Source: Penaeus vannamei (Eukaryota; Arthropoda; Malacostraca; Decapoda; Penaeidae). Taken from it: a DNA stretch of 12,500 nucleotides. The DNA lies in assembly GCF_042767895.1 (NCBI RefSeq), contig NC_091578.1, forward strand, positions 5,872,567-5,885,066, in the 5' to 3' direction. A program made the position numbers and the translations under genes. The notes below the pieces were generated by a model, which did no database searches, was not told where the DNA came from, and worked only from the letters and a program-made list of their open reading frames with translations. Positions within the stretch are counted from its first letter, which is position 1. Every line of letters starts with the position of its first letter. Below are positions 1-9,202 of this stretch, one piece after another.

Positions 1-720
<720 letters not shown>

Positions 721-1028
721 AACGTGGGAGAGATTTGACAAGGAATAAGAAGAGGGACATAACGAAAGCTTAAAAGATAGACCTACTTTTATGATAAAAA
801 AAATAGTGTTATGGCTGAAAAATAGGATGCATTAATAGAAAAAAGAGAATACTACCAACAACTTAGATTCAACGACCAAGACAACCATTACCGAATACTT
901 GTTTTCGTATGAATACTGGTTGTTCGACGTGGTTAGAAAAGCCTGAACTTACGCATTTCTTAATCGTGTTCGTGTACGTATCTGTATCTGTTTCCCGTAG
1001 AACACGGGTCTGTCCAAGGTGCTTACGA
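721..1028. other. Unique spacer between two microsatellites
   Basis: No gene is supported. The open frames crossing this stretch get most of their length from the neighbouring CA/TA array. A small perfect hairpin, CCCGT-agaac-ACGGG, lies at about 993-1007. Confidence 0.4.
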
Positions 1029-1224
<196 letters not shown>

Positions 1225-1375
1225 CATACCCTATGTATACATATATTCCAAGATCCGGCTTCCGGCAGCCGATCAATGGCGGCGCTGATTCCCGCCGTGC
1301 GTCTCGCGGGCGAATCGCTCGACTCTCGGCCTGACTGCGAGCGAATCAGCAACGCAAACACGGACACTCGACGCG

Positions 1376-1475
1376 CCTCGACCTCCGCGTCTTACTTCAG
1401 TCGATACGGCTATAAAAAGCGAGAATCACCCGGACATTCGCGCGAGCATTGAGCCGGCGGTGAGTTACTCTCGCC
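1376..1475 (+). promoter_or_regulatory. Candidate RNA polymerase II core promoter with TATA box and first splice donor
   Basis: A TATA box, TATAAAAAG (1411-1419), sits in a CpG-rich block (about 1250-1500) that contrasts sharply with the A/T-rich surroundings. ACATTC (1434-1439) fits the arthropod initiator YCAKTY with its A 25 bases after the box. GCATTG (1446-1451) is an alternative with its A 37 bases after the box. A strong 5' splice donor, GCG|GTGAGTT, follows with GT at 1460-1461. This would leave a very short non-coding first exon with the coding exons outside this window or not recognised. The TATA box and donor are seen directly; promoter activity is inferred. A chance TATA match in a G+C-rich repeat is the main alternative. 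Confidence 0.4.
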
Positions 1476-1656
1476 CGTATTTCAGCGCGGAGGGAGGTCG
1501 AGCGGCCAGATCCATAAAGGTGGTCTATATCTGACAAAAGACGGCTCCTTGTGCATGGCCGAGGCGAGAGGCGCTTAACTATTCATGAACGAGGATCAGG
1601 GATGGCCCATTGTCGTGTAACGGTCGCTAACACTTAACAGTCTCATGAAACATTCA

Positions 1657-1678
1657 CACGGGGTAACAAAATGGCTCC
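1657..1678 (+). repeat. Short dispersed direct repeat, copy 1
   Basis: CACGGGGTAACAAAATGG (1657-1674) matches a second copy 341 bases downstream at 17 of 18 positions. The likeness continues loosely into the following GCTCC/TCC bases. The function is unknown. Confidence 0.6.
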
Positions 1679-1997
1679 TTCACACGTGACGCGGTGAATA
1701 ATGTGTCTTAATTGTTCTCTTCATCGCCCCGGGTCGCTCAACATTTTTTTTCTCTTGCTAACAAAAATTATTTGACGTGTTTCAAATGAGGCCAGGCGAA
1801 GAAAAAATATACTTCATGATAGCGTATTCAGAGAAGTAAAGTATAAACGAACATATCTTAAAAAACAGAAGAAGAACAGATGCGTTGAGGTCATGCGATT
1901 GCCTTTGGTGAATATAAACGATTAAAAAAAAAAAAGGTTTGGGAATTCTTCGCCGGCAACTGAGGGCGAAGGTGATGTGATTCGTATCAGACGTTTT

Positions 1998-2018
1998 CAC
2001 GGGGTCACAAAATGGTCC
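1998..2018 (+). repeat. Short dispersed direct repeat, copy 2
   Basis: CACGGGGTCACAAAATGG (1998-2015) differs from the upstream copy at 1657 by one base (A to C). Both copies have the same orientation and both lie downstream of the candidate promoter at 1411. Confidence 0.6.
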
Positions 2019-2393
2019 GCGTTGAAGCATTCGCCGCCGCTCCGAAGCAAGCATAATAGAGATTAATTGCGAATATCCCATAATCAATGGCGCCCCTAAT
2101 TGCACCATTGCACAAGAGTAAGAGGCCAAATCAGAGAGTTGGCGAGGACTGACAATAGCTCTAAATTATGCTTAATCGAGTCGGACGCTCAGCCATTGTC
2201 GGGCCGAGCGCTAAATTATTAAAACTTCTCCTAGGAACGCTTCGTGCTTCTTGATTGAAGTCTATTTTCACGGAATCCGTAATCTAACGGTGACCAAGAA
2301 CGTGAAATATTGTCCGACAGCCATTCAGGGACTGCCTTTGGCTATGGAGACTCGGTAAATTAATACCGGCCGAACGTAATGGTAATTCTGGGT

Positions 2394-2446
2394 ATTCGCG
2401 GGCGCGGGAACGTCTGGAAAATATGTCCCCCCCTCAGCCAATCAGG
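2394..2446. promoter_or_regulatory. Possible NF-Y (CCAAT) and E2F-like site cluster
   Basis: AGCCAATCAG around 2436-2445 matches the NF-Y consensus well. About 30 bases upstream, GCGCGGGAA (about 2402-2410) matches an E2F-type TTCCCGCGC site on the opposite strand, within a local CpG-rich patch. Binding is inferred only from motif likeness. No TATA box or convincing downstream exon is visible. Confidence 0.25.
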
Positions 2447-2825
2447 AGACAAGGACGCAAACACAAAATGACTATTTTACTAATCAATAAAGATCAGAAA
2501 GGGAAATAACATGAACTTTTTTTTTTCTTTTCTTTCTTTCTTTTTTGTTCCAGCTCTCTCTCCCACGCGATGAAAAGGAGCGTTTGTTTAAAGAGTGAGA
2601 TAAAAACGCACATAATTTTTTGTTGTTGTTGCTAGCCAGTTATGTAAAGATTATTTTCTTATTGGTTCTCGTTGCTTTGAGAACTACGGGAAAATGATTA
2701 ACAAATATTCAAATGAAGTCCGCCCTTTTGCTAACCGTCTAGATTTTTGTTAACTATCTAACAGTGCAGAAACCTCGTTATGTCTGCGAATTGTTGGACG
2801 AAAGACGTATTTCTCATGAGCAAAA

Positions 2826-2945
2826 AATGATAATAATAAAAAATAAAAATAAATAAATAAAATAAAATAAATAAATAAAGATAAATAGATTAAAAAAACA
2901 TAAAAAATAATAAATAAGAGAAATAATAATAGCGAAAAAAAGAAA
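2826..2945. repeat. A-rich tract of AAAT/AAATA units
   Basis: This is a strongly A-rich stretch made of TAAA, AAAT and AATAA units with occasional G. It could be an old poly(A)-derived or AAAT microsatellite. It contains many chance AATAAA strings, so no polyadenylation site should be read from it. Confidence 0.85.
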
Positions 2946-2978
2946 AGAAATAGAAATATTTACATATATCTACACAAG

Positions 2979-2991
2979 CACACACACACAC

Positions 2992-3078
<87 letters not shown>

Positions 3079-3155
3079 TGTGGGTGTTTGTTTGTGTGTG
3101 TGTGGGGGGGGGTGTTTGTGTATGTGTGTGTGTGTGCGTATGTGAGTGTGTGTGT
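2979..3155. repeat. Symmetrical (CA)n-(TA)n-(TG)n microsatellite
   Basis: A short CA run (2979-2991) is followed by about 80 bases of pure TA (2995-3074), then an interrupted TG tract with a run of nine G (3104-3112). The CA and TG flanks are complementary across the self-complementary TA core, so the whole block could form a long imperfect hairpin or cruciform. Confidence 0.93.
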
Positions 3156-3383
3156 GATATTCAGTCAACCACGAGGCGAGGTCTTGCAAGACATCAATAG
3201 TATCCGCAAGCAATATTTACTGCCTCTTCGATGACATCAAACCGTGCTTGAATTTAGACATTCTTTCCATTAGTGTGATTTGTTCTTTTTATGCATTAGC
3301 GAAAGCCATTTTTAGAGAAAATAACTAAAAGGGTCACATTTATTGAAAACTTTCGCCAAATATATTCTTCTATCAAATAGGAA

Positions 3384-3434
3384 TATATATACATATGTAT
3401 ATATGTATACAAACACATACACACACACACACAC

Positions 3435-3507
<73 letters not shown>

Positions 3508-3562
3508 CACATACATACAGATATATGTACATGTATATACACACACATATATTCACACACAA

Positions 3563-3594
<32 letters not shown>

Positions 3595-3792
3595 GTTCAT
3601 ATTTATATATGCATATACATACATATATACATACATACATATATATATGTATATATATACACATATATACATACATATACACATATATATCATATATATA
3701 CAATCACATATACATATGTAAATATACTTACACATACACGCGCGCGTGCACCCGCGCACACACATACACACATACTCACACGCACACATATA

Positions 3793-3844
<52 letters not shown>

Positions 3845-3963
3845 GATTATATATATGTAAATATATATGTATATATATATATATATGAAGATTATATATA
3901 TGTAAATATATATATATACATATATATATATTGTTTGTGTTTGTTTGTGTGTTCGTATGTGTC
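3384..3963. repeat. Complex TA/CA/GT microsatellite block
   Basis: The block contains interleaved runs of TA (3437-3500, 3800-3840), CA (3416-3435, 3541-3586, 3760-3787), ATAC-type tetramers and a final TTTG/TG segment. It includes a CGCG-containing patch (about 3739-3755) and a 45-base tandem duplication near 3841-3930. All open frames across it, on both strands, are low-complexity Tyr/Ile/His/Thr/Cys/Val translations. Confidence 0.95.
3841..3930 (+). repeat. 45-base tandem duplication inside the TA block
   Basis: The string TGAAGATTATATATATGTAA occurs at 3841-3860 and again at 3886-3905, giving a period of 45. The following TA-rich segments are also near-identical. The GAAG interruption makes the duplication recognisable. 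Replication slippage or unequal exchange over a unit longer than a dinucleotide is the likely origin. Confidence 0.85.
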
Positions 3964-4100
3964 CATATATACACACTATTATCTTTTTCTTATTTGTGCA
4001 TACATTATAGAAATCAAAACGTTTCGAAAATGATTGTTCTCTGTCAATGCACAGGCAGTATGTTCACGTCTTTTCGAGTGATAGGCGGGCGAATATTGTC

Positions 4101-4115
4101 TGCAAATATTTGCAT
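4101..4115. promoter_or_regulatory. 14-base perfect palindrome of octamer-like half-sites
   Basis: TGCAAATATTTGCA (4101-4114) is its own reverse complement. It offers ATTTGCA on both strands, with the full ATTTGCAT octamer on the plus strand (4108-4115). POU-domain factors bind octamer sequences of this kind. It lies in the only unique island (about 3964-4140) between two large microsatellite blocks. Function is inferred from the motif alone and may be chance in A/T-rich DNA. Confidence 0.25.
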
Positions 4116-4140
4116 AAAACATTCGCATCACACGCATTTA

Positions 4141-4644
<504 letters not shown>

Positions 4645-4646
<2 letters not shown>

Positions 4647-4790
4647 TGGCTCTTGTTAATCTAGGGGTTAAACAGTATTGCCAAACCTTCCACACGACAA
4701 AATCACTAGCGCAGCGCAGACACAAAGACCCCGACGGTGCATACCATTCAATCACAAGAAATTAGCGGTTTGATCACATAAAATTACAAC
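4645..4790 (-). mobile_element. Possible SINE-like dispersed element with TA tail
   Basis: This non-repetitive segment abuts the TA run ending at 4644. It is more G+C-rich than its flanks and has no open frame. Read on the minus strand it would end in a (TA)n tail, as some short interspersed elements do. I found no clear A-box/B-box pair and no target-site duplication, so the call rests on the abrupt boundary and composition. It may instead be ordinary unique DNA beside a microsatellite. Confidence 0.25.
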
Positions 4791-4846
4791 GATATACTTG
4801 AGTTGTAACGATGTCGTTCACGAGATTCTTTTTAACTGGGTGGAAT

Positions 4847-5145
4847 AGGGAAGGAAGGAGGGAGGGAAGGAAGGAAGGGAGGAAGGGAGGGAGGGAGGGA
4901 GGAGGGATGGGTGGAGGGAGGGATGGATGGAGGGAGGGATGAAGTGAGGAAGGGAGGGAGGGAAGGAATGATAGATGGATGGATAGATGGATGGATGGAG
5001 GGAGGGATGAAGGGAGGAAGGGAAGGAGGGAGGAAGCGAGGGAGGGAGGAAATGAGGTAGGGAAGGAGGGAGGGAGGGAGGAAGGAAAGAGGGATGGATG
5101 GAAGAAAAGAAAGAAGGTAGGAAAAAAGGAAGAAAGTAGGAGATA
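4847..5145 (+). repeat. Polypurine (GGGA/GGAA/GGAT)n array with G-quadruplex potential
   Basis: About 300 bases are almost entirely purine on the plus strand, built from GGGA, GGAA and GGAT tetramers. GGGAGGGAGGGAGGG (4885-4899) has four G3 runs separated by single A loops, the arrangement most favourable for a G-quadruplex. A shorter triple-run version lies at 5068-5080. Near mirror symmetry of the purine strand also suits intramolecular triplex (H-DNA). The Pro/Ser-rich minus-strand frames are repeat translations. Confidence 0.95.
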
Positions 5146-5450
5146 GGAGTATAAACGTTGTGACGAATTATTAAGAAAATACACGGATGCGTATCTTGAC
5201 AAATAAGAGAAAGAGTAAGCAATATAGATTTAAAAAAAAAGTTGAAATAAGTTGTGTGAATTGATAATATGTTCTATATAAGAGAGAGAGAGAGAAACTC
5301 ACTTGGAAATCAGACAACACCTGATAATTACACACATCATAAAAGCAACATAATCGTTAAGAAAAAAAAAATAGTGGCGTGGACGTAATAAAAAGAACCA
5401 AGAATTAGCGAAAGATCAATATCGTTAATAACAACACTCGGGTCAGAATG
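5146..5450. other. A/T-rich unique spacer
   Basis: No gene is seen. It contains a small GA run (5281-5295) and several A runs. Confidence 0.4.
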
Positions 5451-6090
5451 TTAAACGCCGGCCCGAAGTATAAGTGGCGAGGCAGCACAATAGGAGCTGC
5501 GACACCTGCGACTCAATACCGATCATCAGCAAACAAAAGAGCATCGATTTTTGGCCCCGGATCCCGTTCCGCGCGGCCAATGGACTTCCCGGGCGCCATT
5601 TCGTCAGTTCCGCCACGGCCATAAAAGAACATGAGTGGAATTTCTTGGCTTCTTTGGAGAGGGGTCGGATTGCCCTGCGCTCTTCGCCAGCAATATTTCA
5701 TAATGTTGTGGAGGAATGCCAAGCCTGTGCGTCTGCTCGATTGTCAATATCTGTTCGTGATGTTTCTCGAGTTTTCGCTCGGGAAGCAAGACATACAGGC
5801 ACACGACGACGCTCACTGCAGTCATGGCAGATATCAGGCCAGCTTGACCTATTCTCTAAGACCTTTCCCGAAAGAAAATGTCAACTCTCTCATTCTTAAA
5901 CCTCGCCAAACCCACAAGAATAAAAACCGCCAAGCACAAACAGCAAATATTTGAAGACGCGTTGGTGCTTGAGCGATCGCAAGGGGAGAGCGAAGCGGAG
6001 AGGGACGGCGGGTGAATACGTGACCACCACTTTTGACAGAGGAGCCACGAACGAGCGCAGGTTAAGTGGTGACTAGTCATTCATCCATCA
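5451..6090. other. G+C-richer unique block with open frames lacking ATG
   Basis: This block is clearly less A/T-rich than its flanks and carries several CpGs. The longest plus-strand frame without simple repeats (5474-5899, 141 codons) lies here, but it begins at GTG and contains no internal methionine. It could only be an internal exon or chance. Overlapping frames at 5631-5954 (+) and 5604-5825 (-) are similar in length, which argues for chance. A CCAAT box (5577-5581) lies about 43 bases before a TATA-like CATAAAAG (5620-5627). I recognise no protein family. Confidence 0.3.
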
Positions 6091-6775
6091 CCCGAATGTT
6101 AGTGTACACCGGGCATTGATTGCACAAAAAGAGAGAGAGAAAAAATGGGGGAGAAGACGTAGAAGAAAAGGAAAGATAGATGAGTTCCATCGTGGTCGAG
6201 ACATTAACCGCTCGAGCCAATCTCCGAGTCGAAGTTTCTACTACAGCGGGGTTGTGTACACGTTCCTAGGGGGTTGTATTGAAGGTGTAAGAGGTTTCTT
6301 GGGGTTTGCAAAGAGGTTAATTTCCCGTTCAATTACTATTTTTATGGGCTCCGTTCCGCTCTTGGAATGACTGACACGGCACACCATTTTTATGCCTAAT
6401 ATTAGTAATTACATGCGCTTTTACTATTAGTATAATGGGGACGGATCACCATCCTACATATATCACTTCTATACAGTGAACACTATTGTTGTAATTACTT
6501 ATAATTATCATTCGGTCTTTCATTTACGTCACCAATATCAATACATCGCATATTGCATAAAACTTTAAAAAAAACGTCCCCAATCCTAACATACATACCA
6601 ATTAACAAAATGAGCATTCATATGTAACTTTAAAAGCAATCACAAAATTAATAATCATAGGTTACTATGAATAACCATATAATAAATCAAATCTTAACTG
6701 AGGTGCTCTTATACGGTCTTCAACCTGTGGGTCTTTTTCCATGGAGGGAATGAATATACATGTATATGCATTGAC
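6091..6775. other. Unique sequence, no gene recognised
   Basis: A plus-strand 84-codon frame at 6116-6370 starts at TTG, has its first ATG close to its end, and draws its basic N-terminus from a GA/GGAGA stretch, so I do not call it. From 6380 the DNA is A/T-rich with nothing recognisable. Confidence 0.4.
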
Positions 6776-6778
6776 AGT

Positions 6779-6837
6779 ATATGTGTGTGTGTGTGTGTGT
6801 ACATGTAAATGTATATGTATATTATCATCATCATCAA
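6779..6837. repeat. TG microsatellite and (ATC)n tail of the adjacent LINE fragment
   Basis: A TG run (about 6781-6800) leads into ATGTAT repeats and then ATTATCATCATCATC (6821-6835). On the minus strand the GATGATGATGATAAT segment directly follows the LINE coding remnant, as a 3'-terminal simple-repeat tail would. The tail may have seeded the microsatellite beyond it. Confidence 0.7.
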
Positions 6838-6840
6838 AGG

Positions 6841-7160
6841 ATCCACCCTTCGCCTCCTGCCACGGGGGTCCCCTATGGCGGGTCGCCAGGCAGGCCCTCG
6901 ACCCATCTCTAGCTCATGACATGTCTTGTCGAGCTGCCCAAGCTAGAACATCCTAGGTCTTCCCATAAGCCTCCTCCACGCAGGATTATCTTATAAAGAG
7001 ACAACCTGATGGGCAGTGTCATCCACAGGGAAACAAACTAGGTGCCCGTGTAGCCAGTCTCACGGTGGAGTCGTCGGTTGGACACATAGGCCTACCAACT
7101 GTACCCCATGATCCGGCATAGGGACTTGTTACAAAAAGGTATCGAGACGTTTTTAAGCAA
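6841..7160 (-). pseudogene. 5'-truncated C-terminus of a non-LTR retrotransposon ORF2 protein
   Basis: Read on the minus strand from 7136 down, the sequence gives FCNKSLCRIMGYSW, a stop, AYVSNRRLHRETG, then after a frame change LHGHLVCFPVDDTAHQVVSL. A stop follows, then NPAWRRLMGRPR, another stop, LGQLDKTCHELEMGRGPAW and RPAIGDPRGRRRRVD at 6841. This matches the region after reverse transcriptase in arthropod LINE polyproteins, with its RLYGHL and GRPRKTW-like blocks. Between RETG and LHGHL, codons usually present in the family are missing. About 100 codons survive, with at least three stops, and the RT and endonuclease are absent. The similarity fades near 7160, consistent with 5' truncation during insertion. 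The clade is not assigned. Confidence 0.85.
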
Positions 7161-7164
7161 ATAT

Positions 7165-7560
7165 TCTATGTACTGAGTTTGCTCTAATTTTGTGCAGCAG
7201 TCAATGTTTGTCAAAAACCTACTGTTTTACAGAGGTCATGAACAAGCACCGCATATGATTCTATAATAGGACCACATTCAAACTGTCCTTATAATACCAA
7301 TTTCCCCTGTAACATCAGGAAAATGAGTAATACTTTGACATTATTGACTGATTGCATGGCTCTGCTCTCAGGAAGCAGACTTATCGTTAGAAAGTGCTTG
7401 CATCTTACAGAAATATTTCTTTGATACACATGTTGACAAACTCTTGAGATAATTAAAGATTATCTGCTAATTTCAACTGCACTCCCTGTAGCCATTCACC
7501 TCAAATAGGAATACAACACCTATAAGTACTGAAAGTGATATCAAAGCTATATGTATGCCC
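7165..7560. other. Unique sequence upstream of the truncated LINE fragment
   Basis: No frame of useful length or known family was found. The base composition is close to that of other unique spacers in the window. Confidence 0.4.
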
Positions 7561-7713
7561 ATACATACATATATATATATATATACATATATATACATAT
7601 ATATTATATATATATATATATATACATATATATATACATATATATATATATATATGTATATATATGTATTATATATATAGGGATATATATATATATATAT
7701 ATGTATATATATG

Positions 7714-7764
<51 letters not shown>

Positions 7765-7790
7765 CATGTGTATATATGTGTGTGTGTGTG
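7561..7790. repeat. TA microsatellite with interruptions and a TG end
   Basis: TA runs interrupted by C, G and GGG are followed by TATACATATACATGTG and a TG run (7776-7790). The string ATGTATATATATGTATTATA occurs at 7654-7673 and again at 7701-7720, a tandem duplication of about 47 bases around the GGG interruption. Confidence 0.95.
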
Positions 7791-7799
7791 ACTACGTAA

Positions 7800-8147
7800 T
7801 ATTTCGGCTACGCCCAGACTAGCAAAATGCAAAATATGTGTTATTTTACACGCTATCATCATGTTTTAATACCATGTAATGTGTATTAAAGATTTTACAA
7901 ACTGCATTTGGTTCATGTTCAACAAATTATTAAGAAATATCTTGAAATAAGGGGTGAAGTGAGGTGTTGGGATAGATTCCAATATACGCAGTAAAGTCTT
8001 CAAAATATGTCGATTTTAAAATAGCTACTAAATAATCATACAAATACTATCCAAATTTTCTGTGTCGTACCAATCATGAAATAAGTATTCGTTGAATGTA
8101 GGCTGAATAGTAAGGAAGAAAAAAGTATAATGCCTTCACGAAAATGT
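7800..8147. other. A/T-rich unique sequence, no gene seen
   Basis: No convincing open frame on either strand. I looked for a continuation of the LINE coding sequence on the minus strand beyond the MITE candidate and did not find one. Confidence 0.4.
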
Positions 8148-8284
8148 TTAACGCTCCACCGCCAGCCAGGTTCCAATAATATAACGCCAGTTCGGGGCGT
8201 GGCCAGGCGTTCGAAGGTAGGGCGTTTAAAGTACGAATCTGGTCCATCGCCACTTGAGCGCCAACGCTGGTGGTCGAGTTTTAA
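8148..8284. mobile_element. Candidate TTAA-flanked MITE with short imperfect terminal inverted repeats
   Basis: TTAA occurs at 8148-8151 and 8281-8284. The 15 bases inside each end pair as inverted repeats at 11 of 15 positions without gaps: CGCTCCACCGCCAGC from 8152, and AACTCGACCACCAGC read inward on the minus strand from 8280. TTAA is the target site of piggyBac-type transposons. The roughly 129-base interior is more G+C-rich than its flanks and has no coding capacity. GTTTAAAGTACG also recurs at 8224-8235 and 8278-8290. Recognisable LINE coding sequence stops almost at the right edge, suggesting insertion into or next to the LINE copy. Chance pairing in a G+C-rich patch remains possible. 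Confidence 0.4.
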
Positions 8285-8935
8285 AGTACGGCCCTAAATC
8301 GTCTTCGAGTTCATCAGATGTACATCCAAGATATTTAAAAATTCACTATCCAGCAAACAGCTACAAACTATAAACATATCAAGGTGAACGGGCCTGTAGG
8401 CGGAGGCCGAACAACGATGAACACAGTTTTATTAATGTTATAAACTGCTCTGCATAGGTCTAATGAGTTACTGAAGAGCCTTAGCAGAAGGGACCCAGGA
8501 ACGCCGTACCGTCTGTATATGCAATATAATTAGTGCATTTCCCTGCAGTTTCACAGTCAATCTTTGCTCTCTGCAAGTGCATGCCAAGAGAGTGTACACG
8601 TTGAACAAAACGGGTGATATCACACCACCTCGCCGTATCCCATTGATGACCATGAAGGTACATTACACGGCACTTGTCATTCTACCACGTGGTGCCTCGT
8701 GATATTGATTTACTGAACGGTTTATTGTGAATCAATCGATCAGAGTTCTTGGACGCATCTGAAAACAAGGGAACCTGGGCCTGATATAGTGACTTATTGT
8801 TTCCTTTTGTGAAAGTGTCATATCAGAGCCGCGTTGAGACTTAAACCCAAATTGCGAATCACTAGTTTTAAGAAATGGACTTATTCTTATCATTTGCAGT
8901 AACTTAAAGATAGACGTTGGCATGGCTTTACCTCG
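8285..8935 (-). pseudogene. LINE reverse transcriptase remnant
   Basis: Conserved RT blocks appear in order on the minus strand. From about 8922: PTSIFKLLQM and ISPFLKTSDSQFGFKSQRGS (fingers). About 8752-8690: SDASKNSDRLIHNKPFSK, corresponding to the DASKAFDRVNH block with the catalytic Asp. At 8653-8590: VINGIRRGGVISPVLFNVYT. Near 8525: IAYTDGTAFLG where YADDTVLL is expected, so the second catalytic Asp is replaced by Gly. Then PSAKALQ with a frame change. At 8449-8383: NINKTVFIVVRPPPTGPF. At about 8336-8287: FKYLGCTSDELEDDLG, the block after the palm. Stops and at least four frame changes interrupt it. A stretch between the DASK and GGVISP blocks is also lost or scrambled. It once made cDNA from element RNA and cannot do so now. 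Confidence 0.88.
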
Positions 8936-9193
8936 TAGACCGCCTGCATCGCACTATACCGACGGCTACCTGGAGGAGCATTGAAGTCTCCGATAACACA
9001 TACATTTTCTTTCTTGCATTTTCTTATGAAGTAGTTTACCAAGTTGTACTGTAGATTCCACTAAATCAGGGCTCTTTGTGGGTCGACATACATTGTGAAA
9101 TAAATTACATTTGGCCTCTAATTTCAATAAGAGCCCGAAAATAATGGAAGCTCCATGCTCTGTAACAGACACATACGAAGACATTTCTTCCAA
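8936..9193 (-). pseudogene. LINE apurinic-like endonuclease (APE) remnant
   Basis: A minus-strand frame from 9193 reads VSVTEHGASIIFGLLLKLEA, then LFHNVCRPTKSPDLVESTVQ, which corresponds to the NVYAPT segment of LINE endonucleases. A frameshift near 9020-9030 moves the reading to ENVCVIGDFNAPPGSRRYSA (about 9009-8950). GDFNA (8991-8977) carries the Asp and Asn of the APE active site, and both residues are preserved. After AMQAVYE (to about 8932) the homology jumps directly to the start of the RT, so the C-terminal half of the endonuclease, including the expected terminal His motif, and the linker are deleted. The intact enzyme nicks target DNA to prime reverse transcription. Confidence 0.82.
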
Positions 9194-9202
9194 ATGAAAG
9201 TA

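Larger units (their letters stand above)
1562..2825. other. Unique sequence with scattered regulatory-like motifs, no gene recognised
   Basis: The composition is mixed. A 115-codon minus-strand frame at 1782-2129 begins only at TTG, contains an A-run-encoded Phe stretch, and resembles no family I know, so I do not call it. A polypyrimidine tract ending in CAG (about 2520-2553) looks like a 3' splice acceptor. The only short ATG frame after it (from 2570) stops after about 21 codons. Confidence 0.4.

Noticed and set aside
1782..2129. Minus-strand 115-codon frame
   Set aside because: It begins at TTG, contains a homopolymer-derived Phe stretch and matches no family I know.
2820..2945. AATAAA polyadenylation signals
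   Set aside because: They occur many times in an AAAT-rich tract with no upstream gene.
4774..5222. Ser/Pro-rich minus-strand frames resembling low-complexity proteins
   Set aside because: They are direct products of the GGGA/GGAT array read on the complementary strand.
6025..6071. Short inverted repeat CACCACTT / AAGTGGTG as a transposon end
   Set aside because: Only 8 bases pair, with no target duplication and no further symmetry.
6116..6370. Plus-strand 84-codon frame
   Set aside because: It starts at TTG, its only ATG is near the end, and its basic N-terminus comes from purine-rich DNA.
8205..8220. GCGTTCGAAGG as a tRNA-type B box
   Set aside because: The final C of the B-box consensus is missing, and no A box or cloverleaf could be made.
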